A DNA stretch of 64,000 nt from Cepaea nemoralis (GCA_014155875.1 JACEFZ010017885.1:1-64000), one strand, 5' to 3'; positions 49,547 through 57,073 are shown, counted from the stretch's first letter. A program made the numbers and translations. Notes: generated by a model from the sequence alone, not told the origin.

Positions 49547-49994
49547 TTCTCAATGGAGGGGAGATGCTGCAAGTTTGCCATTACTTTCTGATTAACCGGC
49601 ACTTATACCATTGTTTGAATACCAACGCAGGGCAGTCTGCTTCCAAATCACCCGGAGCATTCGTAACCCCTTGGAACCCACAGAGCCAGCAGCATAATGA
49701 TTTAACTCTTTCATACATGAAGGGGTTACTGACGCAGTTCGTGATCCCTCATACTCGCTTTTGAAACACAGCTGCAGGGAGATCTGGCAGCAGACCGCGT
49801 TGCGTTAAGTTTTTACGAAATGGTATGGATGCCGGTCGTTCAGGAAGCAATGGCAAATTACTGAACGTAAACTTGCCAAGAGATCACAACAAAAAATAAT
49901 GATGGTGTTGACTGCTCCGTCCTGTAAAGGATATGCAAATAACTTATAAACATGATGATTTAATACTATTTTGCACTTTGATTTACTCTCTCTC

Positions 49995-50065
<71 letters not shown>

Positions 50066-50298
50066 GTCCACACTCTACTAATGAAGAATCAGTTTCACTG
50101 GGCTGGTTACTTGACTCGCATGCCAGATCACAGGCTCTCTACACAAATCTTTTACAGCTAGCTGCGTTGTGGTAAAAGCTCCCAAGGCGGTCAAATGAAA
50201 CGTTTTAAGAATATCTCGCTAAAAGCTTTTGGAGTTCATCATGACACTTGGGAGACTACTGAAATGAATGGTCATCATCATTCTTCATGGACAAGCAA

Positions 50299-50392
<94 letters not shown>

Positions 50393-51914
50393 GTCACTGT
50401 CTTTCTTTCTCTTGTGTGTGTGAACGTGCGTGCGTGCGTACGAATAATCGTCTTGTAGAGTTTTGTGTACAATTTGTTGTTTTGTGTATATGTCATCATC
50501 CAATTGTCTTATTGCAAAAGTATCAACAGCCCAAATTACCAACATAAAGATATAAGCAATCAATCCGCAAATAATAGGGGAAAAAATAGAACAATGCTAC
50601 CATTTATCTGTTACAACCAGACCTCCAGATTGCACCTGCCATCTACTCGATTTCGTTGGCTGCTGTATCCAACCGACGTCAAGGACAGTTTCAACTGGAG
50701 CCGAGTGAGCCGGTACTTTGACAGTATTTATCCAATTTTTGTCACGGAACGAGGACGTCCAGCGGTAAGATATGTTGAGGTTATCTCAGAAGACAGTAGT
50801 TATTTATTTAGTGCCTGGAATATTATTTAAAAAATTTTAGTTATCGTTTACAGCACGTCACAGTCAACCCCTGCATTTTTTCACTGTTTGTAATTTCTTG
50901 GCAAGTTTACGTTCAGTAGTTTGCTATTGCTTTCTGAACGATCGGCACTCATAACACTTTATAAAAACCAAAGCAAGGAGGTCTGCTGCCAAATCTCCCG
51001 CAGCTGTGTTTCGAACGTGGTATGCAGGATTACTAATTGCGTCTCTAATCACATAGCCGGCTGTTATTAAAAAGCAAGAAGAAATAATCACATAAATAAC
51101 AACTTAGTCATGTATTAAGCCCTTTGCAGAACGTCGCTCTCATCTCGGCCCTCCTAAAAGATGATCGATCCTTTGTCAGTTCTCGTGCCTCAGGCGTTGT
51201 CATGTCCTGGGCATCTTCAATGTCCTGAGTCCATCTTCGTGCTGGTCTAACCCAGACTGTTCTTCCAAGAACCACACCTTCCCTTACTGTTCTTTTCTAA
51301 CGCCTTCCGTTACTGCTCTTTTCCAACGCCTTCCGTTACTGTTTTTTTCTAACAACTTTGCCAACATATTTGAGAGAGGATACTTGTTATGAGCCATTTA
51401 CTCAGTATTCAGATCTTGTGGAATGACAACTTGTTTTGTCTTCCTCGTCCACTGTATTCTAATAATTCTTCAGTAACATCTAGTTTCAACAACCCTGACT
51501 TTCTTCTTTATTGATTGCGAAAAGATCCATGACTCACATTCGTAGCCTATATTACCAGAGAAAACGTACTTTAATTTGCTTATTGGTTAGTTATTAATGT
51601 GATCGTGAGCATTGAACTCCAGACTCGTCCTTGGGTGCTCCGATCTTCCCCTCAACGACTCCACCAGCGGATGTCGACTGATTGCACAGGCTGATTAAGA
51701 AAATGTCGTATGTCTTTGGGAAAATGTTCATGTCTGGCGACTGTCTGCGTCACTTCCATCTCTCTCACTCTGCCAGCTCTTGACTTTCGCTATGGAATGG
51801 AAAGCCTTACCATCTATTCTTTCTGCATCCTGACCTACAAAATGCATATGTCCTTAACACATGATTAGTATACGTCCGTAACACATATTCACAGCAGTTC
51901 CAGCTGTGTGATTT

Positions 51915-51951
<37 letters not shown>

Positions 51952-54900
51952 TAGTTAGTTTAGTTTAGTTTAGTCGACGGATCAACATCACGGCACACGG
52001 GTGTAACCCATAAGTTCTCCGTTCTACTCCTAACTCAAGCCTGTGTCCGGAGAAACTCAGCTCAGTGCACAAACTCCGTAGCATCGGCAAGCACCCTGAA
52101 ATACTTTGGGTAGATGTGTAACTCGAAATTTTGCCCGGGCAGCGTCGTTAGGCTACTATTTTTCTATTTCCAACTGCCAAGGGAATTTTTACGCGCGCAA
52201 CAATACACTCGGGAATCCGATCTCACTACCCAATTCCGATTCCGATTCCGATTCTGGTACGAGTACTCCCCTTTCAGCCTTCGATTTCCGACTTGGCTAT
52301 GTAGGGTGCTTATGGTGCAGCTTGTAGTTTGTCTGTCGTACTTTGGACTGCTTGTTTTCAGCTTCCCGGCTTCTGATGGTTTAATTGCGTTCGTTTCTTT
52401 CTTGATGAGGTTTTTCATGTCTGGTCAAATTTGCGCGCTTGTTGAGGCCCGGCGTGATTGTGGTCCCACCCCGTCATATGGTGCTGTTTCCTTCAGGGAG
52501 TTTTACCAGTTGTCGTCTCTCCTAGTGTTCCTTCTATTTCCCCGTCGTGAGTTGCCTTCGAATCTTCTCGGCGTTCGCCAGTCGGGTCTTGGTGGTGAGC
52601 GATATCGTTCTTCCTCTGTTGCTTCTTCGTCTGTTTGTGCTTTTGTATCCTCTGGTTCGGGTGTGGCTGTCTGGATCTTGGTCTGGAGCAGGTCGAACGT
52701 CTCATTAAAAGTTTCTTGTATTTTAAGTAGCTGTTTATCCGTCTCATCCTTTATAATAGCCATTCGCGCGTAGTCCTGAGCTATCATCTGCTGAACTTGC
52801 TTCATTTCGTCGAGGATGCGCTGAGCGGTCGTTTTCTGTGTTTCTTGCTTCTTGTCGTTTTCTTTCTCCCTGCTTGATAGCCTTTCTTCTGTCTCAGCCT
52901 GTATAACAGCCATCCGGGCGACATCCTGCTCGATCTTCTGCTGAACTTGCCTCGCCTCGTCCAGGATGCGCTGAGCGGCTGTTATCTGTGTTTCTTGCGT
53001 TTTGTTTTTTTCCTCCTCCATGCTGGTGAACTTTGATCGCAGGTCCTTCAGTTGGCCTTCCAGTTGTGCTTTGTCCCTTTTGGTGAGTTGATTGGTGGCC
53101 TCGTACTGCCTCCTAGCTTCTTTATAGGGCAGGTTAGTCTTGATGGCGATCTTCATGGCTTCCTTGCTGTCTTGGTGGCAGGGGCAGCCGAGGTACCTGG
53201 CGCCGTGGTTGCCGAGGCAGTTGGCGCATTTTCTGTTATTGTTAGGCCTTCTGAAGTCCTTGTCGATCTTTGCGTGCTGGCACTGGCTGTATGGATGAGG
53301 TCCAGAGCAGTATCTGCAAACCTCAACCTCACTCTTGCAGGTGGCACGGGTGTGCCAAAACTTCTGGCACTTAGAGCACTGCAGCACTCTGGGTATGTAG
53401 TGCTCTGGAACTTGGTCTCTCTTGTCCCATCTGATGTATTGAGGGATCAGTCGGTCCTCTGATGTTACGACGACGACAGTAGAGGGGATGCTGTTCTTTC
53501 CGATGATCCTCTCGGCACTGGTGATCTTGAGTTTGTGGTTTTCCCTTGTTAGCAACTCCCTGATCTGGTCGTTGGTGAGATGGGTCTTGACTCGTTTGAT
53601 GACCCATCGTTTCATCATGTTGTGTCGGCTGGCTTCCAATAAGATGCCGTGGTGGAGCTTGATGTCGGCTTTTTCATCTTGTGTTATCTTCTTCATAAGT
53701 GCTGTGGTCTTTGGGTTGTTGTTGAGGGAGACCACTACTCCCTCGTGTGTCTTGCGCAGCTGGTTGATGCTGTGTCTTCCCAGCTCGTTTTCCAACAGAC
53801 TGATTAACGTGTCTGTTGGTAGCGCCGACAGTTTAGCTTCACCAACGCTTGTCTGTTTGAGCAGTATCCTGCCGGTGAGGTCCTCAATGTTGCTGTTGTT
53901 TCCTCCTGTGTGGAGGTCACTGGTAGACTGGGATGCATCGTCTTGGAGCTGGTTGGAACTTCCCGGCTGCTGCTGGCTTGAGATGTGGTTTTTTCATCAA
54001 CTGGGACGGCTTCAGCTGGTGTAGGAGCCGGACTGCTGTTCGTAGATACAGAGTCAGCAGTCGTAGCGGCTTTCCTAGCCTCTACCTTCTTCTTCCCGGC
54101 TGTGTATAGCGCGTGTCTCTGCGCGGCATTTTTAACGCGAGGCATCCTCTGCGTTAACCGATAAGGCGACTTGATCTCGATAGTGCGTCGAGTCTCACTA
54201 CCCAGAGACCAGGGAAAATTTTATTACTAGAAGTCCACGTGAAAAAATCCCGGCCCTCACCCAGGACCTCCATCACTCGAGGAGGGCACCATACATCGAG
54301 ACCACTCAGTTGTTGTTTTGTTTTAATGCCAACTGGCATGCCCTTACGCAGAATATACTGCGAAATGAGTGTCTAGTGTAGAAGAACGGGCAGATCTTCA
54401 CGGCTTGGAGAGAATGGTGCTGCAGGGAGTGACCAGAGGATCTGACCGACACAAAATATTCCGAGGAAAGGCCAGACGGATGTATAATCAGACTACTACT
54501 GGTACCATTAGTATTTGGACTCTTCGCTGGCTGTTGCTGATGAAGACTGAACATATATCGAAAGATCCCGAGTGATGTGATGTCAGTTCTTGACTCAACT
54601 CAACTCATCTCAAAACTGCGAAATAAGCTACACAACAACTAAGAGGAATCACGACTGCGGCAGAACATGACTATGTAAATTGAAATAAAGAGGTAAGTGT
54701 CGATACTGTTGAAAAACAACCAGGACAGACATATGTGCATACAATAGAAATTCAGATCATCTTGTCATTTTCTTGTGGGATCTACACCTACCTTGTTGTT
54801 TCAGTTTGCCTATACAAATTATTGCTTTCTGTACAAGATGACTAGTATACAATTGTCAGTTTTGTCTGGCTTGTCCCCTGTTGCCTACCTGTTTCACAGG

Positions 54901-55297
54901 TACGTTGTGAATTTGAATCAATGGTTGCGTTTATTTCACATTGTTTGTTAACCGGTGAAAGAGGGTAGAGAAACAGCTAGTCAAGTTGTATACCGTGCTA
55001 TTTTACGTAAATAACATACTCATACGAAACCAGCAATCTGGCAAATATATTTGTCCAACACTCACCCATTTTATAAAACAGCAGTAGAGCGCCTGTGTTT
55101 GTCTAACACTCATCGATTTGACAATTGTACAGAATCGTCCGATTTTCTCACGTTTTAAACTACTCGGTTTCGCTCACGAGGCCATGGGGAGGTTTTTATT
55201 GGACGTACAGAACAACATAACCAATCAAGATTGTGTCCTTGACTGTACATCGGATTGCTCTGCCTGCCAAAGTCTTTTTAAAGACCACTTGACTACG
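30612..55297 (+). CDS. multi-exon host gene, secreted or membrane protein of unknown family (3' end not found)
   Basis: I reconstruct at least six exons: 30,612-30,690; 32,679-32,840; 36,435-36,569; 49,063-49,235; 50,621-50,764; 55,133-55,297; plus a tentative 24-nt microexon at 33,349-33,372. Every border has AG before and GT after, and phases match in sequence (1,1,1,1,0,0,0). The start codon sits in GCCATGG. The product begins with a signal peptide (MVPYILVTLVELCLLAV), so it enters the secretory pathway. It carries potential N-glycosylation sites (YNSS, NCS, NWS, NNIT) and a cysteine cluster (QDCVLDCTSDCSACQ). No family is recognised and function is unknown. The chain is inferred without transcript data. 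Confidence 0.62.
30960..32298 (+). pseudogene. LINE family Z fragment with C-terminal zinc finger, split by a SINE
   Basis: Decayed RT motif C to C terminus. Readable parts: EFGLTISKTKTQIISQGAHG, FAYLGSEVNNKLS, MNRLTKRVYENRKLTAKTKV and LLRILGIKWQDK. After the inserted SINE (31,743-31,986) the frame goes on through GRPLLRYKDVSKRDM to a C2H2-type finger, FTCNHCGRTFTARIGMISHI, and stop at 32,293. The finger at the ORF end is a feature of some L2/CR1-like LINEs. It lies in intron 1 of the host gene. Confidence 0.85.
31743..31986 (+). mobile_element. SINE family A, complete copy (244 bp)
   Basis: The TSD AATAGATCTCAGG flanks it (31,730-31,742 and 31,987-31,999). The head has TGGCCGAGGGGTTAC (tRNA A-box-like) and GGGAGCGGTTCGTCCCC (B-box-like). 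The core has AGAAAGCAATGGCAAACTA and the end has GACAGCGATGTCCTGTAAAG with an A-rich tail. Removing it restores the LINE Z frame. This copy defines the family. Confidence 0.9.
32300..32677. other. intronic sequence, nothing recognised
   Basis: Intron 1 of the host gene between LINE Z and exon 2. No repeat or coding match seen apart from the exon 2 acceptor. Confidence 0.5.
32679..32840 (+). CDS. host gene exon 2
   Basis: Acceptor TATCTCACAG, donor AACT followed by GTAAGTCAG. All 162 nt are open in the phase left by exon 1 (LIEPTWEFIHWPEKTM ... SDIRNFYNN) and exit in phase 1. It is rich in Ser, Asn and Gly in the middle, with a possible N-glycosylation site (YNSSQ). Confidence 0.7.
33128..33255 (+). 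repeat. 13-bp minisatellite
   Basis: Ten or so units of CCTGTGTGATGTC with variants. Confidence 0.92.
33349..33372 (+). CDS. possible 24-nt microexon of the host gene
   Basis: Acceptor CTTGTATTGACAG, donor GAG followed by GTAAAA. Phase 1 in and out, adding about eight codons (AMDVKGR core). Such a short match can arise by chance, and exon 2 also joins directly to 36,435. Confidence 0.3.
33392..33612 (+). mobile_element. SINE family B copy
   Basis: Head GGTCGAATGGATAAGAACG (A box) and AAGAGGTTCAACCCCC (B box), body with GTCGAAGTGGGTTCGCCTAA. Pairs with 23,995-24,212. Confidence 0.75.
33643..33877 (+). mobile_element. SINE family A copy
   Basis: GGAGTTAACGACTTTCTCCG head, CCGTTCGCTCAGAAACCAGT core, GTCCTGTAAGGGATATGCAA end, A tail. 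Confidence 0.8.
34129..34465 (-). mobile_element. LINE family A 3' end, 5'-truncated
   Basis: The 12-bp TSD AAACCATAACAG flanks it (34,117-34,128 and 34,466-34,477). The minus strand encodes TTMVRLREQQVTREVAQQEH and a degraded C terminus, ending in a (CTAA)n tail like copy 1. Confidence 0.9.
34478..34935 (+). pseudogene. LINE C-terminal fragment
   Basis: Translates as LLYGSESWNVNEQIRKNLEA, TEMWFLRRMLRIPWTARVTN and NDCLKEANETRTL with later stops. Same family as 15,365-15,660. Confidence 0.8.
34957..35845 (-). pseudogene. LINE family P fragment
   Basis: The minus strand reads IYANDTVLIADNEQDLQDLL (motif C with Asn for the first Asp), QLGLELNCKKTHIRVVTRKK, WFLRKMQKIPWTDRKPSEQV and RRRQSKFCGHIMRRN. 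It lies between two GACA/CAGA microsatellites (34,928-34,957 and 35,852-35,866), so insertion into a pre-existing repeat is possible. Confidence 0.85.
35900..36428. other. intronic sequence
   Basis: AT-rich host intron. A strong 3' splice-like site (CTTTCTCTGTCTGTAG, ending at 36,106) precedes 38 open codons but has no good donor. Confidence 0.4.
36435..36569 (+). CDS. host gene exon (36.4 kb)
   Basis: Tandem acceptors ACTACAG and TTGCAG lie 6 bp apart (starts 36,429 or 36,435) and keep the same frame. The sequence is open in phase 1 (TTTVDTWSFDLMTFMTSLLA ... FALFFDESGE). It exits in phase 1 at GAAG before GTATTG, a weaker donor. If read through the donor, the frame ends at TAA at 36,599. 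FFDESGEGIV resembles an EF-hand loop only if read through, so I do not claim one. Confidence 0.5.
36670..39585 (+). repeat. 2.9-kb 24-26 bp minisatellite with higher-order pattern
   Basis: The basic unit is AGTTAGTTAAGAGGTCACAG with ATAGTC. Variants (GAGGACACATATTGTCAGTT, AGGTAAAAGTTCACATATAG, TAAGAGACCATATATAGTTA) recur in a fixed order, giving higher-order units of roughly 100-300 bp. The array lies in a host gene intron. Confidence 0.93.
39590..40855 (-). mobile_element. element X, long copy (1.27 kb)
   Basis: Starts GAGTTGAGTGCGTGGCGCGA and ends AACGGAGCATAATGGGGACG ... CCGCGG, the same ends as 23,040-23,570. It interrupts the minisatellite, which resumes in degenerate form at about 40,860. 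Minus-strand segments such as YHTKCSSLPYVKS and HKSPPRNIQF match the minus-strand translation of the short copy. Confidence 0.65.
40860..41140 (+). repeat. degenerate continuation of the 24-26 bp minisatellite
   Basis: Diverged AGTTAGTTAAGAGGTCACA-type units on the far side of element X. Confidence 0.8.
41347..41690 (+). repeat. long GA microsatellite
   Basis: About 340 bp of GAGA with AAGC interruptions. Confidence 0.97.
41691..41882 (+). repeat. left end of the 23-bp satellite
   Basis: Diverged GAGTTAAATCATCATGTAT-type units cut off by LINE family A copy 2. Confidence 0.85.
42019..42100 (+). mobile_element. 82-bp LINE family B 3' end, nested
   Basis: The 7-bp TSD ATCCCGC flanks it (42,012-42,018 and 42,101-42,107). 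It encodes RMRTEHLWECPECCDVDS, stop, and has an (AATC)n tail. It is inserted in the C-terminal part of LINE family A copy 2. Confidence 0.82.
42090..42929 (-). pseudogene. LINE family A copy 2 RNase H
   Basis: Reads SRLKRGKSWMCQVEDILQQV across the point where copy 1 has a stop, then DAVIYTDGSDVRRVKSSWAF and IFVPGHAGVRGNERAEELAG (final Asp replaced by Glu). The second half is interrupted by the 82-bp insert at 42,019. Confidence 0.85.
42889..44940 (-). pseudogene. LINE family A copy 2 reverse transcriptase, interrupted
   Basis: 44,920-44,203 covers KNSAPGPDGIRYDDID, GGYRPSRETWTNAAVFAHD, AAIDLEDAYNRV and YPGLPRVSPLSSVLYNAY (motif B with Arg-Val for Gln-Gly). After the inserted LINE P it resumes at 43,446 with GPGRTLSYADDVLVYRQGKD and runs to 42,889. 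The frame is broken in places. Confidence 0.87.
43440..44206 (-). mobile_element. LINE family P, 5'-truncated copy nested in LINE A
   Basis: The 10-bp TSD CCTCTGATCT flanks it (43,430-43,439 and 44,207-44,216). The 245-codon minus frame is uninterrupted, from LQQLVEAVVVHSEQLGLELN (just after RT motif C) through WFLRKMQRIPWTDRKTNDQV and GNRPRGRPRGKYLDGLATWH to a natural C terminus, AHAFRHGT, with an (ATTG)n tail. The intact frame implies a young insertion. Confidence 0.93.
45176..46093 (-). pseudogene. LINE family A copy 2 endonuclease
   Basis: Starts MSVYVFFIMADQRLCPVQ. After frameshifts it shows LAYRNDVVTLRETRLGV, FKCYYNRRHLGMAMLIRDS, NVIFCGDFN (catalytic Asp and Asn) and WHNGSHHHP in the place of the SDHxP motif. 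It supplies the C-terminal half missing from copy 1. Confidence 0.82.
46289..49052 (+). repeat. 23-bp satellite with 46-bp dimer higher-order unit
   Basis: Units of CGTATGAGAGAGTTAAATCA type. From about 47,200 to 48,720 two variants alternate (CACGTATGAGAGAGTTAAAT and TATGTATTAGAGAGGTAAAC), giving a 46-bp dimer. Scattered single-base indels occur near 47,580-47,700 and 48,290-48,350. The array ends exactly before a host exon acceptor at 49,062. Confidence 0.95.
49063..49235 (+). CDS. host gene exon (49.1 kb)
   Basis: Acceptor CAATCTTCTCAG lies directly against the end of the 23-bp satellite. The donor is CTCGCA before GTGAGT. It enters in phase 1 and exits in phase 0 with 57 whole codons (HVLLPSKKVTKTVMFEVTLP ... 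ATTFCIYELMLA), including NCS, a possible glycosylation site. Confidence 0.65.
49255..49550 (+). repeat. GT/TATG-rich microsatellite tract
   Basis: Imperfect (GT)n and (TATG)n. Translations from it are low-complexity. Confidence 0.93.
49568..49685 (-). mobile_element. SINE family A, partial copy
   Basis: The plus text reads TTGCCATTACTTTCTGATTA and GGGCAGTCTGCTTCCAAATC, matching the 14,873-15,105 orientation. It lies just left of an opposite-strand copy. Confidence 0.7.
49722..49946 (+). mobile_element. SINE family A copy
   Basis: GGGGTTACTGACGCAGTTCG head, CGTTCAGGAAGCAATGGCAA core, GTCCTGTAAAGGATATGCAA end. Confidence 0.8.
49985..50060 (+). repeat. CT microsatellite
   Basis: About 35 TC units. 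Confidence 0.97.
50299..50395 (+). repeat. CT microsatellite
   Basis: About 45 TC units with one TTT interruption. Confidence 0.97.
50621..50764 (+). CDS. host gene exon (50.6 kb)
   Basis: Acceptor TCTGTTACAACCAG, donor CCAGCG before GTAAGAT. 48 codons in phase 0 (TSRLHLPSTRFRWLLYPTDV, then SFNWSRVSRYFDSIYPIFVT). Aromatic-rich and protein-like. Confidence 0.68.
50852..51065 (-). mobile_element. SINE family A copy
   Basis: The plus text has ACGTTCAGTAGTTTGCTATT and GTGTTTCGAACGTGGTATGC, the family A core and B-box region in reverse orientation. Confidence 0.78.
51125..51570 (-). pseudogene. LINE C-terminal fragment
   Basis: The minus strand shows RVVETRCYRRIIRIQWTRKT and degraded WVRPARRWTQDIEDAQDM, the C-terminal region of a LINE ORF. 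Stops and frameshifts are present. Confidence 0.65.
51571..51900. other. intronic sequence, nothing recognised
   Basis: No repeat or coding signal seen. A TTG microsatellite follows at 51,913-51,950. Confidence 0.5.
52232..54192 (-). mobile_element. ORF1-only non-LTR retroelement (1,961 bp)
   Basis: The 11-bp TSD TCTCACTACCC flanks it (52,221-52,231 and 54,193-54,203). It has a (GGAATC)n-like 3' tail on the minus strand, a short 5' UTR, one gag-like ORF1 and about 270 bp of 3' sequence. No endonuclease or RT lies between the TSDs. The complete ends show this is not 5' truncation but an element that mobilises without its own enzymes, comparable in design to mammalian HAL1. Confidence 0.82.
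52503..54145 (-). pseudogene. gag-like ORF1 protein with three zinc knuckles
   Basis: Starts MPRVKNAAQRHALYTAGKKK, with a Ser/Thr/Ala/Pro-rich N-terminal tail. A frameshift near 53,800-53,870 joins it to a 430-codon frame. That frame has a degraded RNA-binding fold, then CSKCQKFWHTRATC, CRYCSGPHPYSQC and CANCLGNHGARYLGC (CCHC knuckles). A long charged coiled-coil region follows, with two near copies of AQRILDEARQVQQKIEQD. The end is basic (RRGNRRNTRRDDNW). ORF1 proteins of I/Jockey-type LINEs bind their RNA. Only the frameshift disables it. Confidence 0.85.
54380..54605 (+). mobile_element. LINE family B 3' end, 5'-truncated
   Basis: Encodes GKARRMYNQTTTGTISIWTL, RWLLLMKTEHISKDPE, stop, with a CTCAA-type tail. 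Confidence 0.75.
54606..55132. other. intronic sequence before the 55.1-kb exon
   Basis: Unique-looking AT-rich DNA. No repeat found. Confidence 0.5.
55133..55297 (+). CDS. host gene exon (55.1 kb), cysteine-rich
   Basis: Acceptor ACAATTGTACAG, donor CTACG before GTAAGATA. 55 codons in phase 0 (NRPIFSRFKLLGFAHEAMGR ... QDCVLDCTSDCSACQSLF). Five cysteines in 16 residues suggest disulfides in an extracellular domain, and NNIT is a potential glycosylation site. The next exon was not found with confidence. Confidence 0.68.
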
Positions 55298-55330
55298 GTA
55301 AGATATCTTTTATGCAATTTTTTTTTTTAA

Positions 55331-55985
55331 AGTTGCATAATCCTTACTAGTTTAGTTTAGTTTAGCCGTTGGATCAACACCACGGCGCACGGTTTAACCC
55401 ATAAGTGCTCCGTTTTCCTCCTAACTCAAACCTGAGTCTGGAGAAACTCAGCTCAATGCACGAACTCCGTTGCATCGGCGAGGATCCTGAAATACTTTGG
55501 GTAGATATTTAACTCGAAATTTTGCCCGGGCAGCTCCGTTAGGCTACTCTTTTTCGATTTCCAACTGCCAAGGGATTTTTTACGTGCGCAACAATACACA
55601 TGGGCGTCCGATCTCACTACCCAGAGACCAGGGGAAATGTTATTACTGGAGGTCCAGGAGGATTTTTTAAATAAATCCCGGTCCTCACCGGGGCCTGAAC
55701 CCGGGACCTCCAGCACTCGAGGCGGACACCATACCTCGAGACCACTCAGCCCCCTTATAATCCTTACAAGATGTTGCAATCAACACCACCATTTTCCAGC
55801 TGCTGTTGATGTTCTTTCTTGGCAAGATTACGCTCAGTAGTTTGCCATTTCTGAGCGACCGGCTCACATACGCCGTAAATAACCAACGCGACGTGATCCG
55901 CTGCCGAATCTCGTGCAGCTGTGTTTATCACGTGGATATACGGGATTACGGATAAAGTCTTTAACATCTTCGCCAGGGAGATCGG
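55331..55985 (-). mobile_element. SINE family A copy carrying a nested SINE C
   Basis: Its 3' end is at 55,331-55,347 and the rest at 55,757-55,985, separated by SINE C. The text GTTGCATAATCCTTAC on the left and ATAATCCTTACAAGATGTTG on the right corresponds to the family A end in reverse. Confidence 0.8.
55348..55756 (-). mobile_element. SINE family C, complete copy (409 bp)
   Basis: The 11-bp TSD ATAATCCTTAC flanks it (55,337-55,347 and 55,757-55,767). The minus strand has a tRNA-Leu/Ser-like head (GGGCTGAGTGGTCTCGAGG, then CCCGGGTTCAGGCCCC). A long body follows, and an AACTA/CTAAA tail. At over 400 bp it is long for a SINE. The body shares a region with the copy at 51,953. Confidence 0.9.
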
Positions 55986-56102
55986 TTTTATGTAATTATT
56001 GTTGTTTAATATTCTGCTTTATTTTTCTGTCTCAATTACTAATTTTTATTCTAATTTAATGTTGGTTAGTAACATTTTTCATGGTTTTATTTTCTTTTGG
56101 GT

Positions 56103-56157
<55 letters not shown>
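56103..56157 (+). repeat. poly(G) run of about 55
   Basis: An uninterrupted G homopolymer after GT at 56,101. It is likely to form G-quadruplex structure, or to be length-uncertain from sequencing. Confidence 0.9.
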
Positions 56158-56158
<1 letters not shown>

Positions 56159-56301
56159 CAAATGTGAAATCTGCTTAATTAAACTGATCTTTAAAACATT
56201 ACACCAATTCCAATATATATTTCAGAAAAGAAAAAAAAAAAAAATAAATACACAGTCATTAAGGCGAAAATACTATAGGCGGAGAAGACAGATAGTTAGA
56301 T

Positions 56302-56696
56302 CAGTGGTTCTCAACCGATGGGGAATTTCCCCCAGGGGGGAATTTTAGGGTTTCCTGGGGGGGGGGGGAATTAAGATTATTTCAAGATCACAATAATACA
56401 AGAACCAGTTACTTGATATTGTTTTTTTCTCTAACTTTTACGGTTCTGTACTTCTCGCCCTAATAAAATTCGTTGTATAACGTAAGTAGACCCGCACATC
56501 ACGCTTTATGTGGATGTCTAGACTTGTTCTAGTATGTGTTATTAAATTTAGCTTCCATTTTTATTATACTGTGTAAGGATGGGGGGGGGGGGGATTTATA
56601 GGCAGGAAATTCGAAAGAGGGGGGAGGGGGGTGACGTTCTGAACATATGGTAAAGGGGGGGGGGGTGACATGGGCCAAAAAAGTTGAGAACCACTG
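56302..56696. mobile_element. hAT-type MITE copy 2
   Basis: Termini CAGTGGTTCTCAACC and GTTGAGAACCACTG. Flanks AGTTAGAT and AATCAGAT match at 6 of 8 positions. The body is close to 20,571-21,005 apart from G-run lengths and indels. Confidence 0.87.
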
Positions 56697-56757
56697 AATC
56701 AGATGCTACTGGAAGAGCGTAAGGTGGTGAGACCTATGTTTTAGTAGGACATAAAGG

Positions 56758-57037
56758 GAAGAAGAAGAAGAAGAAGAAGAAGAAGAAGAAGAAGAAGAAG
56801 AAGAAGAAGAAGAAGAAGAGAAGAAGAAGAAGAAGAAGAAGAAGAAGAAGAAGAAGAAGAAGAAGGAGGAGGAGGAGAAGAAGAAGAAGAAGAAGAAGAA
56901 GAAGAAGAAGAAGAAGAAGAAGAAGAAGAAGAAGAAGAAGAAGAAGAAGAAGAAGCACGAACGAACGAATGAACGAACGAACGAACGGACGAACGAACTT
57001 TATTTTTAAAGAAGAAGAAGAAGAAGAAGAAGAAGAA

Positions 57038-57069
<32 letters not shown>

Positions 57070-57073
57070 AGAG
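56758..57073 (+). repeat. AAG microsatellite with GAAC insert
   Basis: (AAG)n from 56,758, an (ACGA)n stretch at about 56,955-56,998, then (AAG)n again to 57,073. Confidence 0.96.

Larger units (their letters stand above)
51953..54309 (-). mobile_element. SINE family C copy split by a retroelement
   Basis: The 3' part with a (CTAAA)n-type tail lies at 51,953-52,231 and the tRNA-like head at 54,204-54,309. TTGTTGTTTT flanks the whole (51,943-51,952 and 54,310-54,319). The head is diverged from the 55,348 copy. The 1,961-bp insert between the parts has its own TSD. Confidence 0.8.

Noticed and set aside
52114..52773. 219-codon plus-strand ORF
   Set aside because: It is antisense to the gag-like ORF1, which has clear CCHC motifs.
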